IMG/VR virus record: IMGVR_UViG_3300035687_000002
Location: 1 to 64,000 of that record
DNA: 64,000 bases
Strand: one strand, 5' to 3'
Source: a virus
Positions 1-7,370 of the stretch are shown piece by piece. The position numbers and the translations under genes were made by a program. The notes beneath the pieces were generated by a model, which saw nothing but the letters and a program-made list of their open reading frames with translations, did not search any database and was not told where the DNA came from. How positions within the stretch are numbered: the stretch's first letter is position 1; the number at the start of each line of letters is the position of its first letter.

Positions 1-2
1 CC

Positions 3-104
3 ACAATGGGCTCACATACCCGAATACTGTACGTAGACATGAACGGCTCGTACGATACGTTCCCTTTGTATGTGATTAACTCTTCAGTCTCTCAAAAGGA
101 GTAA
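3..104 (+). CDS. 3' end of an unidentified CDS (partial)
   Basis: An open frame runs in from the left edge and stops at TAA 102-104. The peptide includes ILYVDMNGSYDTFPLYVI, a soluble-looking sequence I do not recognise. It ends just before the tRNA-like genes. Too little is visible to name a family, and it could be a chance frame. Confidence 0.4.
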   Translation, partial: TMGSHTRILYVDMNGSYDTFPLYVINSSVSQKE

Positions 105-117
105 CTGTTGAGTAAAT

Positions 118-242
118 GGTGGGGTGGCGAAATTGGTAGACGCAACATTTTATGATAATGTCAACAAAACCAAGTATCTTTAAATGAGGAACAACTGAGT
201 TAGCTGGCGAAAGCTTGAAAGATTCAGACCTGTTCCTCACCA
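118..242 (+). tRNA. tRNA-like RNA, His-like anticodon AUG, abnormal 3' half
   Basis: GGTGGGG (118-124) can pair with CCTCACC (235-241). A canonical D arm follows (GGCGAAATTGGTAGACGC). The anticodon-like arm is ACATT/AATGT with loop TTATGAT, giving AUG. The 5' GGTGG start resembles bacterial tRNA-His. At 125 nt it is about 40 nt longer than a class II tRNA and has no standard T arm. Instead a long hairpin is formed by GAGGAACA (185-192) and TGTTCCTC (231-238), which competes with the acceptor pairing and is followed by ACCA. It may be a degenerate tRNA, a tRNA with an insertion, or a tRNA-mimic such as a Y-RNA-like RNA for the Ro60-like gene downstream. Confidence 0.4.
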
Positions 243-243
243 T

Positions 244-317
244 GTAGAAGTAACTCAGTTGGCTAGAGTGCTGATACCCGGTATCAGAAGTCGTAGGTTC
301 GACTCCTACCTTCTACA
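244..317 (+). tRNA. tRNA, anticodon probably CCG (Arg), unusual C33
   Basis: A complete cloverleaf is visible: acceptor GTAGAAG/CTTCTAC, D stem ACTC/GAGT, anticodon stem CTGAT/ATCAG, T arm GTAGG/CCTAC with loop TTCGACT. The anticodon loop reads ACCCGGT, so position 33 is C, not the near-universal U, and positions 34-36 read CCG. A32:U38 and C33:G37 could also pair, leaving a CCG triloop. No CCA is encoded. Identity is therefore uncertain; gene status is fairly sure. Confidence 0.72.
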
Positions 318-414
318 CAATTATTAACTTTGGACACTTACAATCAAATTAAAGCTGGTATTCCAGCATTTGAATGTTAATCAAAAGGAAAAAGTGTCCT
401 ACAAAACCATCAAC

Positions 415-2259
415 ATGGCAAATTTAGCAGTTCAAGTGAACAAAAAGACAGACAATCCATTCTACGGAATGAGAAACACTCTCGAGTTCTATCAGAATGC
501 CTCGAAAGGGACAATCAACCAAGGTATGCTCGACAGAAGCTGGGCTGAAGCTCAGAAAAGTAAAGAAGGAAGAGAGATGTTCTTCTCCTTATTATTCTCT
601 ATTGGAGATATTACTGCTCGTCAGCACAATATCTTTAAAGGAGTGAAAACGGATAGTGGTGGTTCATCACAAAGGGAACCATTTCTGTTAGCCTTCGAAT
701 GGCTTAAAAAGACGAACTATCCACAATTCAAGAAGTTCCTGTTTGCAAACTTGTTCAATGAATTTACTTCATTTGATACATTACTTAAGAACAGGGTAAA
801 AACAACCAAAAAGACCAAGAAAGTTGTATCAGTTACTTCCAGTTTTGATGGTACAGATGAATATCTGAATGACCTTGCTGACTTTTGTGCAGGTGTTATT
901 AAAAGAAGAAATCCTTCTGATAAGCATCTGTTGGCAAAATTCCTTACAAGACCAAGGTTAAGTAAGAGGAAGAATCACAAAACCATGCTTCTGGAAACGA
1001 AAGCAAACATGGGTGCAAAACAACACTTCCTGAAATTGGTGTGTGATAAAGCCAATCTGCCATATGTGAAGAAAACAACACATGTTGAATTCACTGGTTA
1101 CATTAACTGGAGAAAGGAATACATTGGTGAACTGGAAAGTGTAATGTTTGCCTCAGGTAAGGTGAGAGAATTTGATAAGGATAGTTTCCTGTTATTTCTT
1201 GACAAACTGCCAGCAACTGCTCGTTATAGAGTTCGTTGCAGGGTTCTGGATAAGGATAACAAGTGCAAGGAGAAATGGGGTGATATTGGTAACTGGTTCT
1301 TAGCTTGGGAGAAGTTTAAGGAAGCAAAGCAGACCGAGGTACGTGTAGTAGAAGAAAAGGTTCGTCAGGGAACAGCTACTGAAGAAGAAAAGGAAAACGT
1401 GGTAAAGCTGAAGAAAGAAGCTAAAGTTACTGTTGGTGCTGTTGAATTTGAGAAATTATTCACAGAAATAATCCTTGGAACTGTTGATAAGTTAAAACTA
1501 CAGCCATTCCTTGATAAGATTAAGCTGGAATTCAACAATCTGGTGTTTGTGGATGATTCACGTTCAATGACTACTTACAAAACCAATGGTATTACAGCCT
1601 TTGATTTTGCTGCTTTCATGGCTACAATCTGTCTTACAAAGAACCCATCTGAAGAAGGAAGGTCATTACTTGGATTTTATTCAAGTCATGCAAGGTTGTA
1701 TAATACAATGACAGCCAGAGCTCCTTTAACAGGTAATTCAATTCTGCGTACAACTGCACAGAAGGTAAGTCAGCCATTACTGGACCCAAATCTTCATTTC
1801 CTTGATAACCTCAAGAGAATAAGAGAGTTTAGTCATGCTGTACAGACAGGAAACGGTACGAATATTAGTTCTATTCCGGAATACCTGAACCAGCAATTGC
1901 AGGGAGATTTAACAATGACTGAACAATTACAGCATTTCCCTGTTTGGACCATCATTTCCGATGGAAACTGGAATAACATGCCTTCTCCAGAGAGCTCAAT
2001 CAATGACTTTATGAAGAGATGTGAGAAATACTTTGGCTTCAGACCATTTATCATCGCCATTGATGTTGCCGGGGCATCTTCAGCTAAGGCTGACAGATTC
2101 TCAGGTATTGACAATTTCATGTTTGTTCCACCAAATCCAGCTCAGATTGAGCAACTGTTAACAAACTTTAAGGATATGGATGTAATGGATGTTTATACAC
2201 CATTGCAATCATTCCACAGGTCAAACAGATATGAACTGGTGAGAAAGAACACAATTTAA
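415..2259 (+). CDS. Ro60/TROVE- or DUF2828-like protein with C-terminal vWA domain
   Basis: A protein of about 614 aa. The N-terminal two thirds are helical and basic with repeated motifs typical of TROVE/DUF2828 scaffolds. The C-terminal third is a von Willebrand A domain: MIDAS DDSRS, GTN for the metal-binding threonine, and a later ISDGNW strand. Bacterial Ro60 homologues bind Y RNAs with tRNA-like modules and work in RNA quality control, and tRNA-like genes lie directly upstream here. I prefer ATG 415 to TTG 370. A rho-independent terminator follows. The vWA call is firm; choosing between TROVE and DUF2828 needs a profile search. Confidence 0.6.
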   Translation: MANLAVQVNKKTDNPFYGMRNTLEFYQNASKGTINQGMLDRSWAEAQKSKEGREMFFSLLFSIGDITARQHNIFKGVKTDSGGSSQREPFLLAFEWLKKTNYPQFKKFLFANLFNEFTSFDTLLKNRVKTTKKTKKVVSVTSSFDGTDEYLNDLADFCAGVIKRRNPSDKHLLAKFLTRPRLSKRKNHKTMLLETKANMGAKQHFLKLVCDKANLPYVKKTTHVEFTGYINWRKEYIGELESVMFASGKVREFDKDSFLLFLDKLPATARYRVRCRVLDKDNKCKEKWGDIGNWFLAWEKFKEAKQTEVRVVEEKVRQGTATEEEKENVVKLKKEAKVTVGAVEFEKLFTEIILGTVDKLKLQPFLDKIKLEFNNLVFVDDSRSMTTYKTNGITAFDFAAFMATICLTKNPSEEGRSLLGFYSSHARLYNTMTARAPLTGNSILRTTAQKVSQPLLDPNLHFLDNLKRIREFSHAVQTGNGTNISSIPEYLNQQLQGDLTMTEQLQHFPVWTIISDGNWNNMPSPESSINDFMKRCEKYFGFRPFIIAIDVAGASSAKADRFSGIDNFMFVPPNPAQIEQLLTNFKDMDVMDVYTPLQSFHRSNRYELVRKNTI

Positions 2260-2282
2260 GGCTTTTCAGACCAACTATAACA

Positions 2283-2313
2283 GGGCTCTTCAGAAATGAG
2301 GAGCCCTTTTTTT
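2283..2313 (+). terminator. Rho-independent terminator
   Basis: GGGCTC and GAGCCC form the stem, extended by TTC/GA pairs across a short AGAAAT-type loop, followed by seven T. It ends the Ro60-like transcription unit. Confidence 0.85.
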
Positions 2314-2332
2314 ATTACTTCAAATCAAAATC

Positions 2333-2509
2333 ATGGATGAGAAGAAAGCAGCAGAAATTTATGATTATATTGATGATAATCATGATAAGACTCTAAATTA
2401 CATTGCACGAGGTCTTAAGTTGAGTATAAAAGAAGCTTATAGTTATTGTGAAAAATGGGCAAAGCATGTAAGAGCAGAATTCATCTTTATGTTAACTAAA
2501 AAAGAGTAA
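2333..2509 (+). CDS. Small helical protein, 58 aa
   Basis: A short frame begins at ATG 2333 after the terminator and stops at TAA 2507. The acidic N terminus (MDEKKAAEIYDYIDDN) is followed by a segment (LNYIARGLKL) that could be part of a helix-turn-helix. The next gene starts two bases downstream, as in an operon. Family not recognised. Confidence 0.6.
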   Translation: MDEKKAAEIYDYIDDNHDKTLNYIARGLKLSIKEAYSYCEKWAKHVRAEFIFMLTKKE

Positions 2510-2510
2510 T

Positions 2511-2696
2511 ATGGATTATACCATGTGCAACTCATCTACAAAGGGTAAAAAGGAGCTAAAATTAATAATAGAGCCAACTAATACACTTGAAAGACAATTC
2601 TTTAGTGAATTGTTCGTTGGAGGACTTGCAACAATAGAAACTGTCCCTAATTCAGACAATATAATTATTACGCTGAAGGACAAAAATGAATCATAA
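2511..2696 (+). CDS. Hypothetical protein, 61 aa
   Basis: Begins one base after the upstream stop. It has a lysine-rich N terminus, then a mixed sequence ending in a predicted beta segment (NIIITLKD). No motif or family recognised; support comes from tight packing in the row of genes. Confidence 0.55.
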   Translation: MDYTMCNSSTKGKKELKLIIEPTNTLERQFFSELFVGGLATIETVPNSDNIIITLKDKNES

Positions 2697-2710
2697 TTAA
2701 ATCAAACGCT

Positions 2711-3961
2711 ATGTTTAAAGACGTCTTTGTTTTAAAGAAAAGCTCTTATCACGCAAAATTGATGAGATACTTATGGAAGCTGGACCCCACTGACTTTAGT
2801 CACATGTGTCCGTACTGGTGGTTATCTGTCTTCAATCACTTTGCCATCCTCTTCGTGGCCCCAATTAAAGAAGGTTTTAGGTTACTTAAATATATCCTAA
2901 AACTTGTATACATTGGATTAGGTATGGCTCTAAAACCTGTATATAAGTCCATTATGATATGGATTGAAGAAGGTAATAAAAAGAGAGAAATACGTTGGGA
3001 AGCCAAACAAGAGATAAAAAGACGGAAAGAAAAAGCAATCTGGGATAAATGGAGTGCATATTATAAAGCACATCCGGAAAAGTTGCTTGAACTCAAAAAT
3101 AAGCAAGAATCAGCCTATGAAAGAATAACACAGAAACTGAGACAATGGCGTTATGACGATTGGAGAGATATATCACACAAAGTTCATAAGGTTGCAGAAA
3201 AGCTAGCTGATGATGAATGGATAAAAGAAGCTGAAGAAGCTAGAATAAAAGCTGCTCAATATTTGGAAGAGAAGAAAAAACAATTTCTATCCTTTTATAA
3301 AGGTGATGATACTGAAGCTCTCTTGAGTGATGGAAGCTTTGAAGTTGTTTTACGGAAGTATGAAAAGGAGAAGAAACAAGCTCAAATTGAAGCTGAAGCT
3401 GCAAGATTACGTGCTAATAAAGCCCGGATTAATCATATTCTTAAGATGACAAAACCAATCACAGCATTTTTAGCTTATACTCTCGGAAGTGCAGCTGTTT
3501 TAGTAGCTTTATACTATGTTTGGCAATTTATCTATTGGTCTTATGAAGGATTTACTAGTGTAAAACATACAACTTATGTTGATATGGGAAATATACTTGG
3601 TAAAGTTGGACTAGTACTACTTATTATAGCTGTCTTTTTATTATTAGTATTCTTTGTCCGTGAACTCATTCTTAAGATAGCATCATCAAAATTTCACTGG
3701 CCAAAAGTTCTTACATTTTATAATTATTTTCCAAAAAAGGAATATAGTTGGACTAAAGAGGCTGAGGTACGAAACTTAAGAAAACAAAGGAGATTAAAAA
3801 GAAAGGCTTTTATAGACAAGTATATCTTAGACCCAGTACTTAATGTACTCTCTTTCATCTATGAAATTATATCCAAATTCTGTAAAAGTATCAGGAATGC
3901 TGGTATCTTTGTGGTACAGATGCTCAAAAACAATTGCCCAGCAATCGAGTGGCGTGACTAA
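2711..3961 (+). CDS. Membrane protein with long charged coiled coil, 416 aa
   Basis: An amphipathic or membrane-associated N terminus (around residues 30-80) is followed by a highly charged helical region (about 90-240, many K/E/R/W) and two clear membrane helices near residues 250-275 and 295-320, then a basic C-terminal tail. It probably sits in the host inner membrane with large cytoplasmic helices. Another membrane protein lies after an inserted homing endonuclease, suggesting a former two-gene membrane unit. No known family recognised. Confidence 0.65.
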   Translation: MFKDVFVLKKSSYHAKLMRYLWKLDPTDFSHMCPYWWLSVFNHFAILFVAPIKEGFRLLKYILKLVYIGLGMALKPVYKSIMIWIEEGNKKREIRWEAKQEIKRRKEKAIWDKWSAYYKAHPEKLLELKNKQESAYERITQKLRQWRYDDWRDISHKVHKVAEKLADDEWIKEAEEARIKAAQYLEEKKKQFLSFYKGDDTEALLSDGSFEVVLRKYEKEKKQAQIEAEAARLRANKARINHILKMTKPITAFLAYTLGSAAVLVALYYVWQFIYWSYEGFTSVKHTTYVDMGNILGKVGLVLLIIAVFLLLVFFVRELILKIASSKFHWPKVLTFYNYFPKKEYSWTKEAEVRNLRKQRRLKRKAFIDKYILDPVLNVLSFIYEIISKFCKSIRNAGIFVVQMLKNNCPAIEWRD

Positions 3962-3972
3962 ATACTCTTTTA

Positions 3973-4004
3973 TTTGGTAATATCAATTAATTGTTGTATC
4001 TTCA
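3973..4004 (+). promoter_or_regulatory. Bacteroidota-type promoter of homing endonuclease
   Basis: TTTG at 3973-3976, 20-base spacer, TATCTTCA at 3997. A 7-bp inverted repeat TTAATTG (3987-3993) / CAATTAA (4019-4025) brackets the -7 box and the start codon. Confidence 0.65.
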
Positions 4005-4008
4005 CATC

Positions 4009-4608
4009 ATGAAAAAGACAATTAAACTAGGAGATAAATTTAACAGACTTACTATTATCGAATTTTCACACAAAAACAATGCTTATCAGAATTACTATAA
4101 GTGTTTATGTGATTGTGGTAATAGTAAGACTGTTAGATTAGACCATTTAAAGAGTGGAAAAATAGCATCATGTGGATGCATAAGTATAGAAAATCCACCA
4201 GCTAAAACTCATGGAATGAGAAATTCCAAGATATATAGTATATGGTGTGATATGAAAAAGCGTTGCTATAACCCAGCTACGCAGAACTATAAGTACTATG
4301 GAGGTAAAGGAATTACAGTTTGTGAAAGGTGGATGTCTTTTGAGAATTTCTTGGAAGATATGGGAGAATTACCTACTCAAACCTCATCAATTGAGAGGTT
4401 GGAAATTGAGAAAGGTTATTACAAGGAGAATTGTAAGTGGATTGAATTAAATGAACAAGCAGCAAATCGCTCAAATACAATATGTATACAAAGAAATGGT
4501 ATATCTTATTCTCTTAGGAGAATAGCTGAAAAGTTAAAGATAGACTATGGAAAAGTCTACAGATTGTATAAAAATAACTCACTTTCTTCCTTAAAATGGG
4601 AGGGTTAA
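4009..4608 (+). CDS. Homing endonuclease, zinc-ribbon HNH/AP2-like family
   Basis: A 199-aa protein with an N-terminal zinc motif (CLCDCG and SCGC), then the WCDMKKRCYNP and YYGGKGITVCERW blocks, then GYYKENCKW, all typical of free-standing phage HNH/AP2-like homing endonucleases. A C-terminal part (SLRRIAEKLKI) looks like a DNA-binding helix-turn-helix. It sits between two membrane protein genes and has its own promoter. I start at ATG 4009 because it follows the promoter at the right distance. Confidence 0.8.
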   Translation: MKKTIKLGDKFNRLTIIEFSHKNNAYQNYYKCLCDCGNSKTVRLDHLKSGKIASCGCISIENPPAKTHGMRNSKIYSIWCDMKKRCYNPATQNYKYYGGKGITVCERWMSFENFLEDMGELPTQTSSIERLEIEKGYYKENCKWIELNEQAANRSNTICIQRNGISYSLRRIAEKLKIDYGKVYRLYKNNSLSSLKWEG

Positions 4609-4625
4609 CTAAAAAACCAAAAAAC

Positions 4626-5384
4626 ATGAACAAAAATTATCTGAAGTTATTCATTTTAACTTTATTATTAATGCCTACGACGTCTTACCTCGTAGTTCAA
4701 ACTTTCAACCTTGGCGATGGAATGTGCTGGATATTGGGCTTAACCAGTCTTGCAATGATTATCTTAACATTTGCCTATGCAGTAGACGATGATTTAGCCA
4801 AAGCGGAAGATAATATCTTACCTGCCTTTAAATGGTTCAGAATATGGCTTATCATTATATTCATTGCAGCCTTGGTGCCAGTAAATGGTCCTAAGAAAAT
4901 GTTTAATGAGAGTGTTGTTTCATATAATGCTTTCACTCAAAAGAGTCAACAAAGAGGTGTGTATTTCGATAAGATGTGCAAAAGCTACTATCAAAAAAAA
5001 GAGATATCCTTCATCAATTTTGACCAGTTCAGGCAAATTACTACCATTGTAATGGATAACAAAAAGGATGGTGCTCAATTGGCATGGAAATGGTTATCTG
5101 AACAGAAAGTTATTCCTTTTGAGGAGTTTACAAGTATGTGGAAGGACCTGTCCAATTATGTAGAGACTCAGAGAGAAGGTTACTATCAGCTAGAGGTTGA
5201 ATGTCAGCAGTTGGCAAATGTTAATAATACGTTGCTGGATATTTATCCTAATAACTTTTATAACGTCTTCCTCAGACGACCACATGTTGATTACAAATAC
5301 GGATTTACCAGTGATAAAACAGTGGAAGTATTTGCTACAAGAAGAGAAAATCTGCCTGTTAGCAAGTATGACACTTTGAAATAG
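4626..5384 (+). CDS. Multi-pass membrane protein, 252 aa
   Basis: Three hydrophobic helices fill roughly the first 100 residues (LKLFILTLLLM, CWILGLTSLAMIILTF, IWLIIIFIAALV). A soluble domain of about 150 residues follows, probably on one face of the host inner membrane. ATG 4626 is preferred over 4596 because the latter overlaps the endonuclease. It ends with TAG, which matters because the phage seems to carry an amber suppressor tRNA; read-through would add only about seven residues. No family recognised. Confidence 0.65.
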   Translation: MNKNYLKLFILTLLLMPTTSYLVVQTFNLGDGMCWILGLTSLAMIILTFAYAVDDDLAKAEDNILPAFKWFRIWLIIIFIAALVPVNGPKKMFNESVVSYNAFTQKSQQRGVYFDKMCKSYYQKKEISFINFDQFRQITTIVMDNKKDGAQLAWKWLSEQKVIPFEEFTSMWKDLSNYVETQREGYYQLEVECQQLANVNNTLLDIYPNNFYNVFLRRPHVDYKYGFTSDKTVEVFATRRENLPVSKYDTLK

Positions 5385-5394
5385 CTAGGTTTAG

Positions 5395-5425
5395 GGAGTT
5401 TCTGAATGGTCAGGCTCCTTTTTTA
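5395..5425 (+). terminator. Rho-independent terminator
   Basis: GGAG/CTCC and CTGA/TCAG form a stem directly after the membrane protein gene, followed by six T. Confidence 0.75.
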
Positions 5426-5525
5426 ACAATGCATTAACGTTGTAATAAGATGAAAGTCTTTATCTTTATTATGAAAGGGAATTCATAGTAGACCTTCGTT
5501 TTCTCTATAATCTCTAAAATAAATC

Positions 5526-5558
5526 TTTGATTATTTAGAGATTTATTTGTATATTGTA
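5526..5558 (+). promoter_or_regulatory. Promoter with 10-bp inverted repeat
   Basis: TTTG at 5526, 20-base spacer, TATATTGT at 5550. A perfect inverted repeat, AATCTCTAAA (5509-5518) and TTTAGAGATT (5534-5543), flanks the -33 box. It drives the broken HNH gene. Confidence 0.65.
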
Positions 5559-5560
5559 TC

Positions 5561-5976
5561 ATGAAACAATGTATAAAATGTAAAGTAATCAAAAAAGAAG
5601 ATGATTTTGTTTATGAAAATAAAGCTAAAGGAATAAAGCACACAGTTTGTAGCTTATGTCAAAGAGAATATAAAAGAAAACATTACTACAAAAATAAACC
5701 AGCTTTTTATAAGAGGAATGAGAAAAAAGGCAATCACTTAAAAAGCTAATTCAAGACTCTAAAACATTCTGTATTTTATGTAATGAATCTGAAAAAGTAT
5801 GTCTGGATTACCATCATCTTAGAGATAAGAAATTTTTAATGAGTCAGGGTCACAATAAAGGTTCACTATTAAAAGTTGAAGAAGAAATTAATAAGTGTAT
5901 AATCTTATGTGCAAATTGTCACAGGAAATTACATGCTGGAATAATTAAATTACCTGCAGATATAGTTCAGGGGTAG
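5561..5976 (+). pseudogene. HNH homing endonuclease broken by a frameshift
   Basis: The first frame (5561-5749) encodes a zinc-finger start (CIKCKVIKKEDDF, CSLCQREYKRKHYYKNK). After a run of A around 5720-5727 the frame moves by -1, and the rest of the family continues to TAG 5974: FCILCNE, LDYHHL, then CIILCANCHRKLH, the typical HNH core end. One missing A explains the break; a programmed shift is possible but the site is not a perfect slippery heptamer. The last 21 bases overlap a tRNA gene. Confidence 0.7.
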
Positions 5977-6027
5977 AACATGGCTCTCTAAAAGCTTTTG
6001 TCAAGAGTTCGATTCTCTTTATCTGCA
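5956..6027 (+). tRNA. Amber suppressor-type tRNA, anticodon CUA
   Basis: A complete cloverleaf: acceptor GCAGATA/TATCTGC (perfect), D stem GTTC/GAAC, anticodon arm TGGCT-CTCTAAA-AGCTT (four pairs plus one mismatch at 27:43), T arm AAGAG/CTCTT with loop TTCGATT. U33 and A37 are normal and positions 34-36 read CUA, which decodes UAG. No CCA is encoded. Amber suppressor tRNAs are known in gut phages that recode TAG. Here TAG also ends several genes, so any decoding would compete with termination. Read together with the TAG inside the PTH2-like gene 400 bases downstream. Confidence 0.75.
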
Positions 6028-6080
6028 CTAAAAGATTAAATATGAGCTAGATATTCAAAAATGAACAAACAGAAAGAATT

Positions 6081-6299
6081 GTGTTCCACTTTAACAAGAA
6101 GCACAACGAAGATTCAACAATTCCTCAGTGGATTGTTAAGACAAAAGGTCAGACATTTTATGTAAACCACCTAGATTCAGAAGTTGGTTTTTCAACAAAA
6201 GAAACTCCTGATTCTCCACACACCAAAGGAGCTCTCCAATTTAGAGGCACTTTAGAGATAGTTGAGGATGAATCCGGAATAGTAGCAAAAATCAAATAA
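6081..6299 (+). CDS. Small hypothetical phage protein, 72 aa
   Basis: Starts at GTG 6081. Contains IPQWIVKTKGQTFYVNHLDS followed by SPHTKGALQFRG, a pattern I associate with a conserved small protein of Bacteroidota phages of unknown role. It lies between two tRNA genes. The start is uncertain because no ATG is available in frame. Confidence 0.55.
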   Translation: MFHFNKKHNEDSTIPQWIVKTKGQTFYVNHLDSEVGFSTKETPDSPHTKGALQFRGTLEIVEDESGIVAKIK

Positions 6300-6305
6300 T
6301 AAGAA

Positions 6306-6381
6306 GCTCCCTTAGCTGAGTTGGTAAAGCACTTCCCCGCAAAGGAAGGGACCCTATGTTCGAATCATAGAGGGAGCTCCA
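6306..6381 (+). tRNA. tRNA-Cys (anticodon GCA), C33, CCA encoded
   Basis: Acceptor GCTCCCT/AGGGAGC, D stem AGCT-type, anticodon arm CTTCC-CCGCAAA-GGAAG, T arm CTATG/CATAG with loop TTCGAAT, discriminator T and encoded CCA. Positions 34-36 read GCA (Cys). Position 33 is C instead of U, the second such tRNA in this window. Confidence 0.8.
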
Positions 6382-6409
6382 ACCATGACAAAACATGGTA
6401 TTTACAAAT

Positions 6410-6766
6410 ATGAAAGACATAGATTTGATGTAGAGACAAGGTAAACTTGTCACAGTCACTAGAATGGACCTTGCAGACGGGTATAAGTCTGTACAAAGCT
6501 GTCATGCAGCAATTAATTTTATCTTTGAGCATCCGGGACGAGCGAGTCCTTGGTTTAATGAAAGTAACACTTTAGTTCAGTTGGAAGTTCAAAATGAAGC
6601 CCAGCTTCGTTTATTGATTGCAAATTGTGAACGAAATCAACTGTGTTACACTGTATTTAGAGAGCCAGATATTGGCAATCAGATTACAGCAGTGGCTATT
6701 GAGCCATCATCATTAACCCAAAAGTTGGTACGTAAAATACCACTATTACTTAAAGATAAAAACTAA
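6410..6766 (+). CDS. PTH2-like peptidyl-tRNA hydrolase with in-frame TAG at codon 8
   Basis: The clear PTH2-type core is MDLADGYKSVQSCHAA with FREPDIGNQITAVAIEP near the C terminus. These enzymes free tRNAs from stalled peptidyl-tRNA. The standard-code frame only opens at ATG 6464, which would omit the first beta strand. In the same frame upstream lies KLVTVTR, the expected strand, back to TAG 6431-6433 and then ATG 6410 (MKDIDLM, TAG, RQGKLVTV). Reading TAG as an amino acid gives a 118-aa intact protein, and a CUA tRNA lies 400 bases upstream. Alternatives: a truncated start at 6464, or a shift from the short frame beginning at ATG 6385. Confidence 0.6.
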
Positions 6767-6771
6767 TTAAC

Positions 6772-7047
6772 ATGTCAGTAGCAAATAAAACTCTAGCTAT
6801 GAAAACCAGAGTGTACAATCAGATAAGAATAACCCTTTACAAAAGAAACATAGACAGTTTCACTCTAGAGGAAAAGCAAAGACTCTTCGATAAAATCTTC
6901 GGCTTAAATGCTGAAACACATTGGGAACTCAATGCTTACAAACAAAAGAGGAGAGATGTAAAAGAGCTATACAATGCTCGAGTTGCACGAGGGTACAATT
7001 TCAAGAAAAAGACCAAGAAAGAAGATTATTTACTAACTAAATCCTAA
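6772..7047 (+). CDS. Basic hypothetical protein, 91 aa
   Basis: Follows the PTH2-like gene by five bases. Lysine/arginine-rich and helical (RNIDSFTLEEKQRLFDKIF, KQKRRDVKELYNARVARGY). Possibly binds nucleic acid, but I recognise no family. Confidence 0.6.
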   Translation: MSVANKTLAMKTRVYNQIRITLYKRNIDSFTLEEKQRLFDKIFGLNAETHWELNAYKQKRRDVKELYNARVARGYNFKKKTKKEDYLLTKS

Positions 7048-7060
7048 TCCGGGAATAAGG

Positions 7061-7146
7061 ATGTGTCTCAAACTTATTAGAGATAAGTTAACCTCACTAA
7101 GAGCTTGCCAAGCCAGTGATGCGGGTGCAAATCCCAGCTGTTCCTG
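7061..7146 (+). tRNA. Degenerate class II tRNA-like gene, Ser-like anticodon AGA
   Basis: GGGAATA (7061-7067) pairs with TGTTCCT (7139-7145) with two G-U pairs. An anticodon-like arm ACTTA-TTAGAGA-TAAGT gives U33 and anticodon AGA. A long variable arm follows (CACT/AGTG outer, GCTT/AAGC inner), as in tRNA-Ser, then a T-like arm GCGGG/CCC-A-GC with loop TGCAAAT. The D arm is reduced to about 14 nt. It may be a decayed or highly derived tRNA-Ser. Confidence 0.4.
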
Positions 7147-7209
7147 AGAGGGTTCATGGAGGTAATCTAATAATGACAACATTGGTAAATGAATCAAACA
7201 TTTATAATT

Positions 7210-7356
7210 ATGTCAAAATTAAGAGTAGGGCATGCAGCCAATTCCAAGTTAAATGGAGAATGGGCCAAACATGCAAAGAAATGGATGAAAAGGGTAACAT
7301 CTGGAAAAAGACGAGCCCAAGATAAGATTCTAATAAGAAAAGAAATTACAGAGTAA
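7210..7356 (+). CDS. Small basic protein, 48 aa
   Basis: ATG 7210 to TAA 7354. The sequence (SKLNGEWAKHAKKWMKR then TSGKRRAQDK) is strongly basic and resembles small conserved phage proteins with a WAKH-x-KK pattern, as also seen at 16191. Probably nucleic-acid associated by charge only. A terminator follows 14 bases downstream. Confidence 0.55.
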   Translation: MSKLRVGHAANSKLNGEWAKHAKKWMKRVTSGKRRAQDKILIRKEITE

Positions 7357-7370
7357 CATCGGGTATTTAC

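Noticed and set aside
7116-7325. A 69-codon frame overlapping the tRNA-Ser-like gene
   Set aside because: Its first part lies in the tRNA-like sequence and the rest overlaps, in another frame, the more plausible basic protein at 7210-7356.
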